Source of the DNA: Gemmatimonadota bacterium
GTDB taxonomy: Bacteria > JAAXHH01
Assembly: GCA_009838645.1 (NCBI GenBank)
Contig: VXRC01000048.1
Location: forward strand, 1 to 64,000
Direction: 5' to 3'
DNA length: 64,000 nt
Shown: positions 16,413-26,253 of the stretch, piece by piece
Numbering within the stretch: the stretch's first letter is position 1
Layout of the letters: every line of letters begins with the position of its first letter
The notes under the pieces: model-generated
Databases searched by the model: none
What the model was told of the DNA's origin: nothing
What the model saw: the letters and a program-made list of their open reading frames with translations, nothing else
Translations under genes and position numbers: made by a program

Positions 16413-17759
16413 ATGATCCCGGTAGCCCTCACCATCGCGGGTTCCGACTCCGGAGGCGGCGCCGGCATCCAGGCCGACCTCAAGACATTCTCGGCCCACG
16501 GCGTGTACGGCATGTCGGCCGTAACGTCCGTGACCGCCCAGAACACCCTCGGCGTGCAGGCCGTCCACAACCTGCCGCCCGAGGCGGTGGCGGCACAGAT
16601 CGAATCCGTCCTTTCAGACATCGGCGCCCGGGCCATCAAGACGGGCATGCTGGCCAACGCGGAGATCATCGCCGCCGTGGCGGACGCGCTGCGGGCGTAT
16701 GGCGATGTCCCCCTGGTGGTGGATCCGGTGATGCTCGCCAAAAGCGGCGACGCGCTGCTGGAACCGGAGGCGGTCTCCACGCTGATCAAGCGGCTCGTCC
16801 CTCTCGCCGCCGTCGTCACGCCGAACCTGGACGAGGCGAAGGCGCTGACGGGCATCGAGGCGTCGGACGTGGACGGGATGAAGACTATCGCCCGGAAGCT
16901 CCACGAGATGGGGCCGCGCCACGTGGTCGTCAAAGGCGGCCACCTCGAGGGACCGGCCGTCGACGTGATGTTCGACGGCGCGGAATTCCGGACCTTTGAG
17001 GCCGAACGTATCGACACCCGGAGCACCCACGGGACGGGATGCACCTTCGCGTCCGCCATTGCCGCCGGACTGGCCAAAGGGGCCGGGGTGGCCGAAGCCG
17101 TGGAGTCCGCGAAGGCCTACCTCACCGGTGCCCTGCGCCACGCCGAACCCCTGGGCGGGGGGCACGGTCCGGTCCATCATTTCCACGAACTCTACCGCGA
17201 CACCGAGCGCCTCTCGGTCCTGGACCAGTTGTCGGCCGCGGCGCACCGTCTTGAAAGCGCCCACGCGGGGGATCTCGTCCCGGAAGTACAGTGCAACCTG
17301 GGCATGGGACTGGCCGGCGCCCAGTCGGCGGACGACGTGGCCGCCTTCCCAGGACGGCTCATCCGCGTGCGCCGCGATATCCGCTCCGTGGCGCCCCCCG
17401 AGTTCGGCGCGTCCTCCCACGTGGCCCGGATCATCCTTACCGCCATGCGGAAGGACCCGGCCAAAAGGTCCGTGATGAACATCCGGTACGATGAATCGAT
17501 CCTCGGCGCCTGCCGGGGACTGGGACTCTCGATCGCCTCCTTCGACCGGCACGAGGAGCCGCTCGAATCCAAAAGGCGGGAAGGTTCGACGTTAGAGTGG
17601 GGAACGGCCCGGGTCATCGAGGAGCAGGGGTTCGTGCCGGATATCGTCTATGACCTGGGGGACGAGGGGAAGGAACCCATGATCCGGGTCATCGCCGAGA
17701 CCCCGAAGCGGGTCGTGGATATCGCACTGGCCGTGCTGGAAAAGTCCAGAGGGAAGTAG
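16413..17759 (+). CDS. thiD: Fused HMP/HMP-P kinase and thiamine-phosphate synthase (ThiD-ThiN)
   Basis: Two-domain thiamine biosynthesis enzyme. Residues 1-258 are ThiD, which phosphorylates hydroxymethylpyrimidine twice: [17 protein letters not shown] at the N-terminus, [11 protein letters not shown] and the anion-hole motif STHGTGCTF near residue 205. Residues about 265-448 are ThiN, the thiamine-phosphate synthase common in archaea and some bacteria ([30 protein letters not shown]). The fusion makes ThiE unnecessary in principle. The start is the family's usual one, but no good ribosome binding site is seen, consistent with coupling to the upstream gene. Confidence 0.93.
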   Translation: MIPVALTIAGSDSGGGAGIQADLKTFSAHGVYGMSAVTSVTAQNTLGVQAVHNLPPEAVAAQIESVLSDIGARAIKTGMLANAEIIAAVADALRAYGDVPLVVDPVMLAKSGDALLEPEAVSTLIKRLVPLAAVVTPNLDEAKALTGIEASDVDGMKTIARKLHEMGPRHVVVKGGHLEGPAVDVMFDGAEFRTFEAERIDTRSTHGTGCTFASAIAAGLAKGAGVAEAVESAKAYLTGALRHAEPLGGGHGPVHHFHELYRDTERLSVLDQLSAAAHRLESAHAGDLVPEVQCNLGMGLAGAQSADDVAAFPGRLIRVRRDIRSVAPPEFGASSHVARIILTAMRKDPAKRSVMNIRYDESILGACRGLGLSIASFDRHEEPLESKRREGSTLEWGTARVIEEQGFVPDIVYDLGDEGKEPMIRVIAETPKRVVDIALAVLEKSRGK

Positions 17760-17794
17760 ATCGGCCGCGCACAGCCTGCCGCCCGCCAACCCGG

Positions 17795-18553
17795 TCAATA
17801 CCCCAGTTTGTGCATGTAGGCGCGTTCCCGCTTCATCTTCTCCAGATCGGGCAGGTCCGACTGGCTGGGGCACACGGTCACCCACCGGTCGTAACCGATC
17901 TCCTCCAGCGCCTTCATGGCGGCGCCGAAATCGAGCAATCCACCGTCACCGAGCTCGACGAAGCGGTAATCCTTGTAATCCTGCAGGTGCACGTACACCA
18001 GCCGGTCCCTGAAGTCCCGGATGGACTGGGCGGGATCGTAGTGCCAGAAAGCCGAATGGGAGACGTCGATGCATAGTTGCGCCCGCTTCATCAGGCGCAT
18101 GAGCAGTTCCCATTCCTCCCGGGAATCGACCGTGGTGCTCGTATGGATGTGGTAGCACACGTCCAGGTCGTACTGGGATGCGTAGTCGGCGAATTCGTCG
18201 GACAGGTCCGCCAGGGCCCGGATGTCGTCCGGCGTCGAGGAGCGTCCGTAGGGACGGCCGGCGCCCATGAACATGAAGGTGTCCGCCTCCACGTCGGCGG
18301 CGAAATCGATGCGGCGCTTGTTCCGTTCCTTCATCTCGTGGTCCCCGTCGAGGGAGATGCCGCCGCCGGTAACCACGGCGACCTGCACGCCCGCGCGGTC
18401 CGAAATGGCCCTCACCCGACTGGCCGAACCCAGCCAGTCCAGCGACTGCCGGATCTCCCAGCCGTCCCAGCCGGTTTCCTTAAGCTGCCCGAGGATCTCG
18501 TCCAGGTCCGGGGTCTGCCACCGCAGTCCGCTGAATCCCAGTTTGAATTTCAA
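17795..18553 (-). CDS. Xylose-isomerase-like TIM barrel (sugar phosphate isomerase/epimerase)
   Basis: 252-residue AP_endonuc_2-fold protein. Barrel motifs GWDGWEIR, VAVVTGGG, VCYHIHTSTTV (metal histidine), LCIDVSHSAFWHYDP (metal D and H) and VYVHLQDYKD are in the expected order. The layout is closest to inosose-dehydratase/IolE-like members, but the substrate is unknown. It lies 23 bp after the zinc alcohol dehydrogenase gene, and both probably act on the same polyol or sugar acid (inference from the operon). Confidence 0.87.
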   Translation of the reverse strand: MKFKLGFSGLRWQTPDLDEILGQLKETGWDGWEIRQSLDWLGSASRVRAISDRAGVQVAVVTGGGISLDGDHEMKERNKRRIDFAADVEADTFMFMGAGRPYGRSSTPDDIRALADLSDEFADYASQYDLDVCYHIHTSTTVDSREEWELLMRLMKRAQLCIDVSHSAFWHYDPAQSIRDFRDRLVYVHLQDYKDYRFVELGDGGLLDFGAAMKALEEIGYDRWVTVCPSQSDLPDLEKMKRERAYMHKLGY

Positions 18554-18576
18554 AGCGGCTCCTTTTCGCTGCGCCT

Positions 18577-19704
18577 TTATCCGGCCACTTCACCCGATAT
18601 GGCGATCTTGCGGACCTCTTCGCCGTCGAGCCGGTAGTTGGTCGACAGCGCGTCGATGGCCTCGCCGACCCGGCTCAGCGGCAGGGTGTGGGAGACCATT
18701 TCCTCGAAGGGGTAGCGGCCCGATTCGAGGATGGGCAGGCCACGCACGAAATGCGTGATGGTGCTGGCCCAGACCCCGACGAGGGTGATGTGGCGGAACA
18801 CGAAGTGGTTGAAGGGGTTCATGGAAACGTCGCCCGCGTCGGTGAAATGACCGCCTTCAACGTAGGTCCCGCCCCGCCGCAGCATCTCCACGCCCTCCGG
18901 AATGGCCGGCGGCACGCCCGTGCATTCGAAGACCACGTCGGCGCCGTAACCGCCCGGCGTCTCCGCCTTGACCGCTTCGATGCGTTCCTGCGCGTCCGGC
19001 ACTTCCTCGATGTTGATGGTCACGTCGGCGCCGAAGGCCTTCGCCAGTTCCAGGCGCGATGCGGGCGCTCCGACCACGATGGTGCGGTGCGCGCCGGCCT
19101 CGATGGCCGCGGCCAGGCTGAACAGTCCGATTGCGCCGGCGCCCTGGATGACCGCGGTGGACCCGAGTTTCATCTGGGCCTTTTCGGCGAAGTGCAGGCC
19201 GACGGTGAAGGGTTCGAGCAGCACGGCGACTTCGGGGGAACTCTGAACCTTGAGAAACTTGCTGCGGGGTATGTTCAGCAGGACGTATTCCGCGTACCCA
19301 CCCTGGAAGTGGGGCTTGATGTCGGCATAGGGCCGGAATCCGTAGGCCAGCACGTTGGGACAGAGCCCGGGCTCCCGCACCACCGCGCAGAAGTAGCAGG
19401 TCCCGCACTGCTGCCCCGGGATGATGGCGATGAGATCGCCCTCCCTGACCGGCTTGTCCATGGCGTCCGAATCGACGCCCGATCCCAGCTTCTCGATGAC
19501 GCCCACGATCTCATGGCCGAGCACCAACGGGAAGGCCTTGCGCCGCGCGTGGCCTTGATAGACGTGCACGTCCGTGCCGCAGACGCCGCACATGGACTGT
19601 CTTACGAGCACCTCTCCCGGACCGGGGTCGGGGACCACCGCCTCGCCGACGGTGAACGTGCCCTTTTCCCCGCTCAGGATCGCCGCTCTTCCCGTTCGCG
19701 CCAT
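18577..19704 (-). CDS. Zinc-dependent medium-chain alcohol/polyol dehydrogenase
   Basis: MDR-family NAD(P)-dependent dehydrogenase of 375 residues. Catalytic-zinc ligands are C in MCGVCGTDVH (about residue 41) and HE in VLGHEIVG. The structural-zinc lobe is GQQCGTCYFCAVVREPGLC (four cysteines). The nucleotide-binding motif reads GAGAIGLFS near residue 184. The complete structural-zinc lobe argues for an active alcohol or polyol dehydrogenase rather than a quinone reductase. It precedes a sugar-isomerase-like gene in a likely two-gene operon. The exact substrate is not predictable. Confidence 0.9.
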   Translation of the reverse strand: MARTGRAAILSGEKGTFTVGEAVVPDPGPGEVLVRQSMCGVCGTDVHVYQGHARRKAFPLVLGHEIVGVIEKLGSGVDSDAMDKPVREGDLIAIIPGQQCGTCYFCAVVREPGLCPNVLAYGFRPYADIKPHFQGGYAEYVLLNIPRSKFLKVQSSPEVAVLLEPFTVGLHFAEKAQMKLGSTAVIQGAGAIGLFSLAAAIEAGAHRTIVVGAPASRLELAKAFGADVTINIEEVPDAQERIEAVKAETPGGYGADVVFECTGVPPAIPEGVEMLRRGGTYVEGGHFTDAGDVSMNPFNHFVFRHITLVGVWASTITHFVRGLPILESGRYPFEEMVSHTLPLSRVGEAIDALSTNYRLDGEEVRKIAISGEVAG

Positions 19705-19763
19705 TCAGCCTCCAGGATGCTTGCCGGCCGCTGCCGAGACCGCCGGGCCGGATCAGATTGCCT

Positions 19764-20594
<831 letters not shown>

Positions 20595-20692
20595 AATTGA
20601 GCCTTTCTCTGTGCTTGTATGTTGCTGCGCCGGTGGTTCGATCCCGGTCTGGTGTACGCGCGCATCGACCTGAACTCCGGCACTTGGCATTG

Positions 20693-22099
20693 CTACACCG
20701 GTGCCACGACGTCTCCGAACAGCGTGAAGGGCGTTGAACCGCTCACGCGCACGGGCACGATCGTGTTGGACTCGATGTCCTCCCGCTCCGGAAACACGAC
20801 GGTCTTGAAGGCGTCCGTCTTTCCGAAGAGCTTGTCGGCGTCCCGCCTGGAGCGGCCCTCGACGAGCACGTTCACGGTCTCTCCCCGGTACGCGCGGTTC
20901 CGGGTTTCGGAGATCGACTTCTGCATCTCGATGACGGCGGTCAGGCGCCGGCCCTTCACTTCTTCCGGCACGTCGTCGGCCAGCCGTTTGTGGGAAGCGG
21001 TCCCGGGCCTGGGGGAATACTTGAACATGAAGGCGCTGTCGAACCGCACGGTCCGCATCATCTCGCAGGTCGCCTCGAATTCCGATTCAGTCTCTCCGCA
21101 GAAGCCCACGATGATATCCGTCGTCAAAGCGATCCGGGGAATGCGTTCCCGGAGCCGCCGGACGACGTCGAGAAACACCTCCGGAGTATAGTCCCTGCGC
21201 ATGCGGGAAAGGGTCGCAGGCGCGCCGGACTGCAGCGGAAGGTGCGTGTGGGGACAGATCTTCGGGGAAGCCGCCATGACCTCGATCAGCCGGTCCGGGA
21301 AATGCGCCGGATGGGGCGAAGTGAAACGGATGCGCTCGATGCCGTCGACTTCCGACGTCCTGGAAAGCAGGCCCGCGAAATCGACCTCGCCGTCCCGGTA
21401 CTTGTTCACCGTCTGCCCGAGCAGGGTCACTTCCCGGTAGCCTTCCGCCGCAAGGCGCTCGACCTGGCGGATCACCTCGCCGTGGGGCGTGCTGCGCTCC
21501 CGGCCGCGCACGAAGGGCACGATACAGAATGAGCACATCTTGTCGCAGCCGCGCATGATCGTGACCCAGCCGTTAACGCCGGCTTCCCTGACGGGGTCGA
21601 TGTCGAGATAGTGTTCCGCACGGTCCCAGGTCAGGCTCAGCGCCGGTTCGCTTTCCGCGTCCAGCGCGCGGAGCATGGCCGGCAGTCGCCGGTAGCTGTC
21701 GGGACCCGCGACCAGGTCGATGTAGGGCGCGCGCTCGATGATCCGGTCGCCGAGGTGCTGGGACATGCACCCGCACAGCCCCAGGATCAGGTCGGGGTTG
21801 GCCGTTTTGAACCGGTTCAGTTCGGACATGCGCCCGAGTACCCGTTGCTCCGCGTTCTCGCGGATGGCGCAGGTATTCACCAGGATCACATCGGCCCGGT
21901 CGACCCGGTCGGTGACCCGGTAGCCCTCGCGGGCGAGCAGCCCCACGATCAACTCGGAATCCGCCTTGTTCATCTGGCAGCCGTAGGTCTCCACGTACAG
22001 GGACCGTACCTGTACCGTGACAGATGCCGCAGGCGGATCGAGAACCGTGCTGTCCGTGCTTTCCATGCTGTCCAGGCTGACCAGGCTGACTGCCACCAT
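20693..22099 (-). CDS. miaB: tRNA-2-methylthio-N6-dimethylallyladenosine synthase
   Basis: Radical-SAM methylthiotransferase that adds the 2-methylthio group to i6A37 of tRNAs. UPF0004 domain with cluster cysteines in [27 protein letters not shown] and GLCGCM; radical SAM motif [21 protein letters not shown] is seen in shorter form as CDKMCSFC; the C-terminal TRAM domain includes [11 protein letters not shown]. 468 residues from the ATG at 22099 (GGAG upstream). Before the first conserved strand is a non-family stretch of about 30 residues rich in S, L and V, coded by a degenerate 9-bp repeat that contains ccaggctga. Confidence 0.95.
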   Translation of the reverse strand: MVAVSLVSLDSMESTDSTVLDPPAASVTVQVRSLYVETYGCQMNKADSELIVGLLAREGYRVTDRVDRADVILVNTCAIRENAEQRVLGRMSELNRFKTANPDLILGLCGCMSQHLGDRIIERAPYIDLVAGPDSYRRLPAMLRALDAESEPALSLTWDRAEHYLDIDPVREAGVNGWVTIMRGCDKMCSFCIVPFVRGRERSTPHGEVIRQVERLAAEGYREVTLLGQTVNKYRDGEVDFAGLLSRTSEVDGIERIRFTSPHPAHFPDRLIEVMAASPKICPHTHLPLQSGAPATLSRMRRDYTPEVFLDVVRRLRERIPRIALTTDIIVGFCGETESEFEATCEMMRTVRFDSAFMFKYSPRPGTASHKRLADDVPEEVKGRRLTAVIEMQKSISETRNRAYRGETVNVLVEGRSRRDADKLFGKTDAFKTVVFPEREDIESNTIVPVRVSGSTPFTLFGDVVAPV

Positions 22100-22164
22100 G
22101 CATCTCCGTGAGATTTCGAGTTTTTTTTTTGATTCCGCTAATCTAAAAGTCCGGCCAGGTACCG

Positions 22165-22890
22165 TCAATCAAAAACATGCCCTGCGCGGCGCATCCGGAG
22201 CCTCAGTTGTTCCCGTCCTTCGCGGACTTCGTCGCGGGGCAGTCCACCCCGTTCCAGGCGGTCGTCCCCCGCGGATTCGAGCCGTTCGTAGAACGCCATC
22301 CCGAGCCGGGCAAATTCGGGCTCGGCCGGGTGATCGTCCATGGCGTGAAACAGGATGTCCTCGGCGCTGGCGTACCGGCCGTACCGTTCGTAGTAGGTGA
22401 ACAGCAGCATCGAAGTCGACACGGGCAGTTCAACGTTCTCGAGAAGGCCGAGTAATTCGCCGATCGCTTCGTGGGGATCCGTAACGAGACCGGTGGTGCT
22501 GATATCTTCGCTGATCCAGCGAAAGTCCTCCGTTCCGATGGACGGTTCCACGGCGATTTCCAGATAGCAGTTGAGGGCTTTCAGGTACAGGCGGCGGCCG
22601 TCCTCCTCCTGCCCGTCCGCCACGGCCAGCGTTCCGTCCTCCTTGAACAGGCGGGCGGCCATGAGCGCGGTGTCCACGGCCCCTCCGCTCCGTTTCATAA
22701 GCATGGAGAGCAGGGTGCGTTCCGACAGCGCCATGACGGATGCCGTCGACAGGCCGAAGATGTCCTCCCAGGTCTGGGCGATGATCGAACGGGCGCGGTG
22801 GTAGTCCTGGTCGCGGCGTGCCCGGATCAACAGGATCAGCGCATCGATGAAAACGCGGATCGTCCTCATGATGTAATCCTGTCTGAACAT
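22165..22890 (-). CDS. DUF6483 family protein
   Basis: All-helical protein of unknown function. The N-terminus FRQDYIMRTIRVFIDALILLI, followed by DYHRARSIIAQTWEDIFGL, is the recognisable DUF6483 pattern; the rest is TPR-like (LYLKALNCYLEIA, ILFHAMDDHP). I use the ATG at 22890 with GAGG nine bases upstream, giving 241 residues; the longer frame to 23064 has unrelated sequence before the family start. It precedes miaB on the same strand. No enzymatic motif is seen. Confidence 0.75.
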   Translation of the reverse strand: MFRQDYIMRTIRVFIDALILLIRARRDQDYHRARSIIAQTWEDIFGLSTASVMALSERTLLSMLMKRSGGAVDTALMAARLFKEDGTLAVADGQEEDGRRLYLKALNCYLEIAVEPSIGTEDFRWISEDISTTGLVTDPHEAIGELLGLLENVELPVSTSMLLFTYYERYGRYASAEDILFHAMDDHPAEPEFARLGMAFYERLESAGDDRLERGGLPRDEVREGREQLRLRMRRAGHVFD

Positions 22891-23068
22891 CGAACGGATC
22901 CTCACTTGAGGGAACCGGCTCTCAATCCTTCCCGGTCGATACGCGTCAGCGTACCGCCGGCGGAGATCCAGTGGTAGGAGGTCCAGGACGGAAGCAAGCC
23001 GTATTCGGTGTAGGGCTGGAATGCCTACGTAATGGGAGAGACGTGCGGAGGACGGCTGAGGCACAGAT

Positions 23069-23102
23069 AAAAAAACGGCAGGGAATGAACGAAGCCCCTG
23101 CC
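23069..23102 (-). terminator. Rho-independent terminator after the M23 peptidase gene
   Basis: On the minus strand a perfect 7-bp stem GGCAGGG/CCCTGCC (23102-23096 with 23083-23077), 12-base loop, then G and seven T. It ends the minus-strand run that starts upstream of the sigma factor. Confidence 0.9.
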
Positions 23103-23132
23103 TCTCTGATGCTGTTTAGCGGTCGTTATGGA

Positions 23133-24011
23133 TCAGCAGCCGTTTTCCGACCGGATGTACTGCATGGGATTGACGCGCCTGCGGTCCTTATGGACCTCGT
23201 AGTGCAGGTGGTTTCCAGTGGTTCTCCCCGTCATGCCCACACGTCCGATGATATCGCCGCGCTTAAGTTCCTCGCCCTTCTTCACCAGGATGGCGGAAAG
23301 ATGACCGAAGCGGGTCTTGTATCCGTTCAGGTGGTCCACGTCGAGGTACAGGCCGTACCGGGGGTCCACGCCGGTCCGGGCCACGACGCCGCCTGCCGGC
23401 GACTTGACCGGGGTCCCGGGGGCCGCGGCGATATCGATCCCGTGGTGCATGGTGTAGAGACCGGTGAAGGGGTCGGTCCGCAGGCCGTACCGGCTGGTAA
23501 TCACGCCGGTCACCGGAGTGATCGAGGGAACGAACTGCCAGCGGTCGTCGACCTCGCGGATCTGCTGCTCGATATCCTCCATGCTCCTGAGCGAAAGACT
23601 CGATCTGCGCCGGGAAGTTTCCATCTCGGAGTGCAGCCTGGTAGCCCGGTAATAGGGCGAATCGGGCGCGAATCCCGGATCCGGCGACGGGGCTGGTCCA
23701 CCCACACCCACCTGGCGGATATCCGGATGGATGCTTGGAAGTCCCGCGATGAGCCGGGCGTTCTCTTCCGATGCGATGAGCGATTCCAGCCTGGTCTTGT
23801 TCGACTGGCTGGACTGCTCCAGGATCCTGATCTCTTCGTGCATGCTGCCGTGTCGGTATTCGGCAAGCCATGACCGCGCACCGGAGTACACGACGCCCGT
23901 TACCATGAGCAACGTGCCCAGCATGACGGCGATCGGCAGTTCGGATATATGAACCGTTCTATCCCCGAAGTGCAAGACCAGCAGCCCGGTCGGCATTCGG
24001 CGTTTTATCAA
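23133..24011 (-). CDS. M23-family (LytM/Gly-Gly) metallopeptidase, membrane anchored
   Basis: Predicted cell-wall endopeptidase. A membrane helix lies at about residues 25-45, then a coiled-coil stem, and a C-terminal peptidase_M23 domain with zinc motifs MHHGIDIA (about residue 190) and NHLHYEVH (about residue 267), the H-x3-D and H-x-H ligands, both intact. Probably inner-membrane anchored with the catalytic domain in the periplasm. A paralogue lies just upstream. A strong terminator follows. Confidence 0.92.
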   Translation of the reverse strand: MIKRRMPTGLLVLHFGDRTVHISELPIAVMLGTLLMVTGVVYSGARSWLAEYRHGSMHEEIRILEQSSQSNKTRLESLIASEENARLIAGLPSIHPDIRQVGVGGPAPSPDPGFAPDSPYYRATRLHSEMETSRRRSSLSLRSMEDIEQQIREVDDRWQFVPSITPVTGVITSRYGLRTDPFTGLYTMHHGIDIAAAPGTPVKSPAGGVVARTGVDPRYGLYLDVDHLNGYKTRFGHLSAILVKKGEELKRGDIIGRVGMTGRTTGNHLHYEVHKDRRRVNPMQYIRSENGC

Positions 24012-24171
24012 AACTTCGATTCCTGAAACTATTGCCAGGCAAAATAGTTGCCGGACAAATCTTAGTCTATGCGATTAAACCACTTATCGCGACTATATGT
24101 CACCTAAAATGAAGCGTACCGCGCCTCGTGTCAAACTTTTTTTGAGGTTTTTCCGTCAACCGGACGCCGGC

Positions 24172-25098
24172 TCACAGGCCCCTTTCCGGGAAGAACCAGT
24201 TTGACGGATCGAGGATGCGACCCTCGTAGTGGACCTCGTAATGTATGTGGTATCCGCTGGTCTTTCCGGTCATTCCGACCAGCCCGATGATCTCCCCGCG
24301 TTCCACCCGTTTCCGGCGTTCGACCAGCACTTCGGAGAGGTGGCCGTATCGCGTCACGTACCCGTTCTGATGGTTGATGTCCACGTACCTGCCGAGGCTC
24401 GCGTTCACGCCGGTCCGTGAGACCACGCCGTACGCCGTGGCCCGAACCGGCTCGTCCTTGTTCGCGGCGATGTCCAGTCCGCCGTGCACGCGCACCTCGT
24501 CGCTCAGCAGGTTACGCGTCGTACCGAAGGGTCTCGATACCGGTCCCTGCACCGGCGAGATGATGGGGATGTCGCGCCAGTAGGTTTCGTCGGCCCTGGA
24601 CGCCGCTTCGACGGACCGCAGGCTGGCCAACTCCGCGCGGGTTTCGTCCAGTAACCGATCGATACGTCCGTCGATCCGGTCTATGGCCGCGTCGGGGGAT
24701 TCGGACCTCTCGATGGATGCCGGGGCCGGCGGGAACTCTTCGTTGCCGGCAACCGGGCCATGCTGACCAAGCGGATCGGGCGCATCGGGGCCGTGGACGA
24801 TCTTGTCGATATCCGCCGCGCGTTCCGACAGGTTCTCAATCCGCGATTCGAGCGTACCGTCCAACTCATGCAGGGCGCTCAACTGCTCCCGCAGCCGGTT
24901 GTTCTCCCGCTCCCGTTCCGTCAGGGCGCCGTCGTCCATCAGGGTCGTCAGGTAGGACGCGCCGATATGCCATCCGGCCAGCATCAGAAGCACGAGGACG
25001 GCGAGACCGGCCAGGACCGAAAGGAGGCCGTACTCCCGGGCTTCGTCCCGGGCATTGGCCGGCAAATGTATGAATGAAACGAACTTTCTTCGCAGCAT
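24172..25098 (-). CDS. M23-family metallopeptidase, membrane anchored (paralogue)
   Basis: 308 residues with the same design as the next gene: membrane helix at about 25-47, coiled coil (RERENNRLREQLSALHEL), a linker of low complexity and an M23 domain with VHGGLDIA and YHIHYEVHYEG. Here the first zinc motif reads H-G-G-L-D, still H-x3-D. Sequence similarity to the downstream peptidase along the catalytic part suggests a tandem duplication. Likely envelope hydrolase or activator; partner unknown. Confidence 0.92.
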   Translation of the reverse strand: MLRRKFVSFIHLPANARDEAREYGLLSVLAGLAVLVLLMLAGWHIGASYLTTLMDDGALTERERENNRLREQLSALHELDGTLESRIENLSERAADIDKIVHGPDAPDPLGQHGPVAGNEEFPPAPASIERSESPDAAIDRIDGRIDRLLDETRAELASLRSVEAASRADETYWRDIPIISPVQGPVSRPFGTTRNLLSDEVRVHGGLDIAANKDEPVRATAYGVVSRTGVNASLGRYVDINHQNGYVTRYGHLSEVLVERRKRVERGEIIGLVGMTGKTSGYHIHYEVHYEGRILDPSNWFFPERGL

Positions 25099-25197
25099 AT
25101 CGTTCTCCGCGCCCCGTCGGCCGGTACGGCGCTGCCGCGGGCGGATATGCGGCGGGGTGTCCGGGGTGGATCCCGCCGCGCCGGAGATGGGGATCGA

Positions 25198-26058
25198 TCA
25201 GTTCAGATAGGCCCGGAGCTTCTGGCTTCGGGAGACGTGGCGAAGCCTGCGCAGCGCCTTTTCCTTGATCTGGCGCACACGCTCCCTCGTAAGACTGAAC
25301 CGCGTCCCGATTTCCTCGAGGGTATAGGATCTTTCCATGTTTATGCCGTAATACAACGCGATCACGGCCGCCTCCCGCTTGGTCAGAGACCCGAGCGCCC
25401 TGAAGATCTCATCTTTGAGCGCATCCACCATGAGCGTTTCGTCCGGTGCATCCTGGTCGTCGTCCTCGATGAGGTCCAGCAACCGGTTGTCTTCACCCGC
25501 CTTGAGCGGCGCGTCCAGCGACACGTGGCGGCTCGCGATGCGCATCGTGTCCTTCACGTCGCCGGGATTCATGTCCAGCTCCTCGGCGATCTCCTCGGTG
25601 CTGGGCTCGCGTCCAAACTCCTGCTCGAATTCACTGGAAAGCCGGCCTATCTTGTGGAGCGTGCCGACCCGGCTCAGCGGAAGCCGCACGATGCGGGACT
25701 GCTCGGCGAGCGCCTGGAGTATGGACTGCCGGATCCACCAGACCGCGTAGGAAATGAACTTGAATCCCTTGGTCTCGTCGAACCGCTTGGCCGCCTTGAT
25801 CAGCCCGATATTGCCTTCATTGATCAGGTCGGACAGGGAAAGGCCCTGGTTCTGGTACTGCTTGGCCACGCTGACCACGAACCGGAGATTGGAGGACGTA
25901 AGCTTCTCCAGCGCCTTCTGGTCGCCGGCCCGGACCGACCGGGCCAGTTCGGATTCTTCTTCGGCCATCAGAAGCGGCACGTTGCCGATCTCCTGCAGGT
26001 AGAGATCGAGAGACCGGTCTTCCGTCGCCGCCGTATGGGTTTTCGTAATAGTACTCAC
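25198..26058 (-). CDS. rpoD: Primary-type RNA polymerase sigma factor (RpoD/SigA-like, no region 1.1)
   Basis: Sigma70-family factor. Region 1.2 begins at [13 protein letters not shown]; region 2 has [21 protein letters not shown] and [11 protein letters not shown]; region 3 [13 protein letters not shown]; region 4 [20 protein letters not shown]. The short form without region 1.1 and the end [14 protein letters not shown] resemble the Bacteroidota primary sigma factor. I place the start at the GTG (26058), 12 bases after AGGAG. The longer frame to 26205 cannot be right if the promoter at 26197-26224 is real, since its ATG is at the -10. Group 1 versus group 2 sigma cannot be settled from one gene. 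Confidence 0.9.
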   Translation of the reverse strand: MSTITKTHTAATEDRSLDLYLQEIGNVPLLMAEEESELARSVRAGDQKALEKLTSSNLRFVVSVAKQYQNQGLSLSDLINEGNIGLIKAAKRFDETKGFKFISYAVWWIRQSILQALAEQSRIVRLPLSRVGTLHKIGRLSSEFEQEFGREPSTEEIAEELDMNPGDVKDTMRIASRHVSLDAPLKAGEDNRLLDLIEDDDQDAPDETLMVDALKDEIFRALGSLTKREAAVIALYYGINMERSYTLEEIGTRFSLTRERVRQIKEKALRRLRHVSRSQKLRAYLN

Positions 26059-26196
26059 GTGCTGTGACAACTCCTGTTTATCCGTTTGACTTCGGGGCCG
26101 TTTCCGTCCCCACTTAACCGGAATCCCCGCCCGATCGGACGTTCCGGGCGATCCAGGCGGTCCGGCACACGCTGCCGAAAAACCGGCAAGTTTACT

Positions 26197-26224
26197 AATA
26201 TACATAAAATAGGAAAGTTGTCAA
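26197..26224 (-). promoter_or_regulatory. Strong predicted sigma70 promoter of the sigma factor gene
   Basis: Minus strand: perfect -35 TTGACA (26224-26219), 16-base spacer, -10 TATATT (26202-26197). The leader is about 130 nt and starts with a small hairpin TGCCG/CGGCA. Confidence 0.7.
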
Positions 26225-26253
26225 CAAAAAACAGGCGGGCAGAGGTCGCCGCG

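Noticed and set aside
22117-22130. Run of ten T near miaB as a terminator
   Set aside because: No stem precedes it on the plus strand and no plus-strand gene is there; on the minus strand it is an A-run in the miaB leader.
26059-26205. N-terminal extension of the sigma factor
   Set aside because: The extra region overlaps the promoter and has no sigma region 1.1 features.
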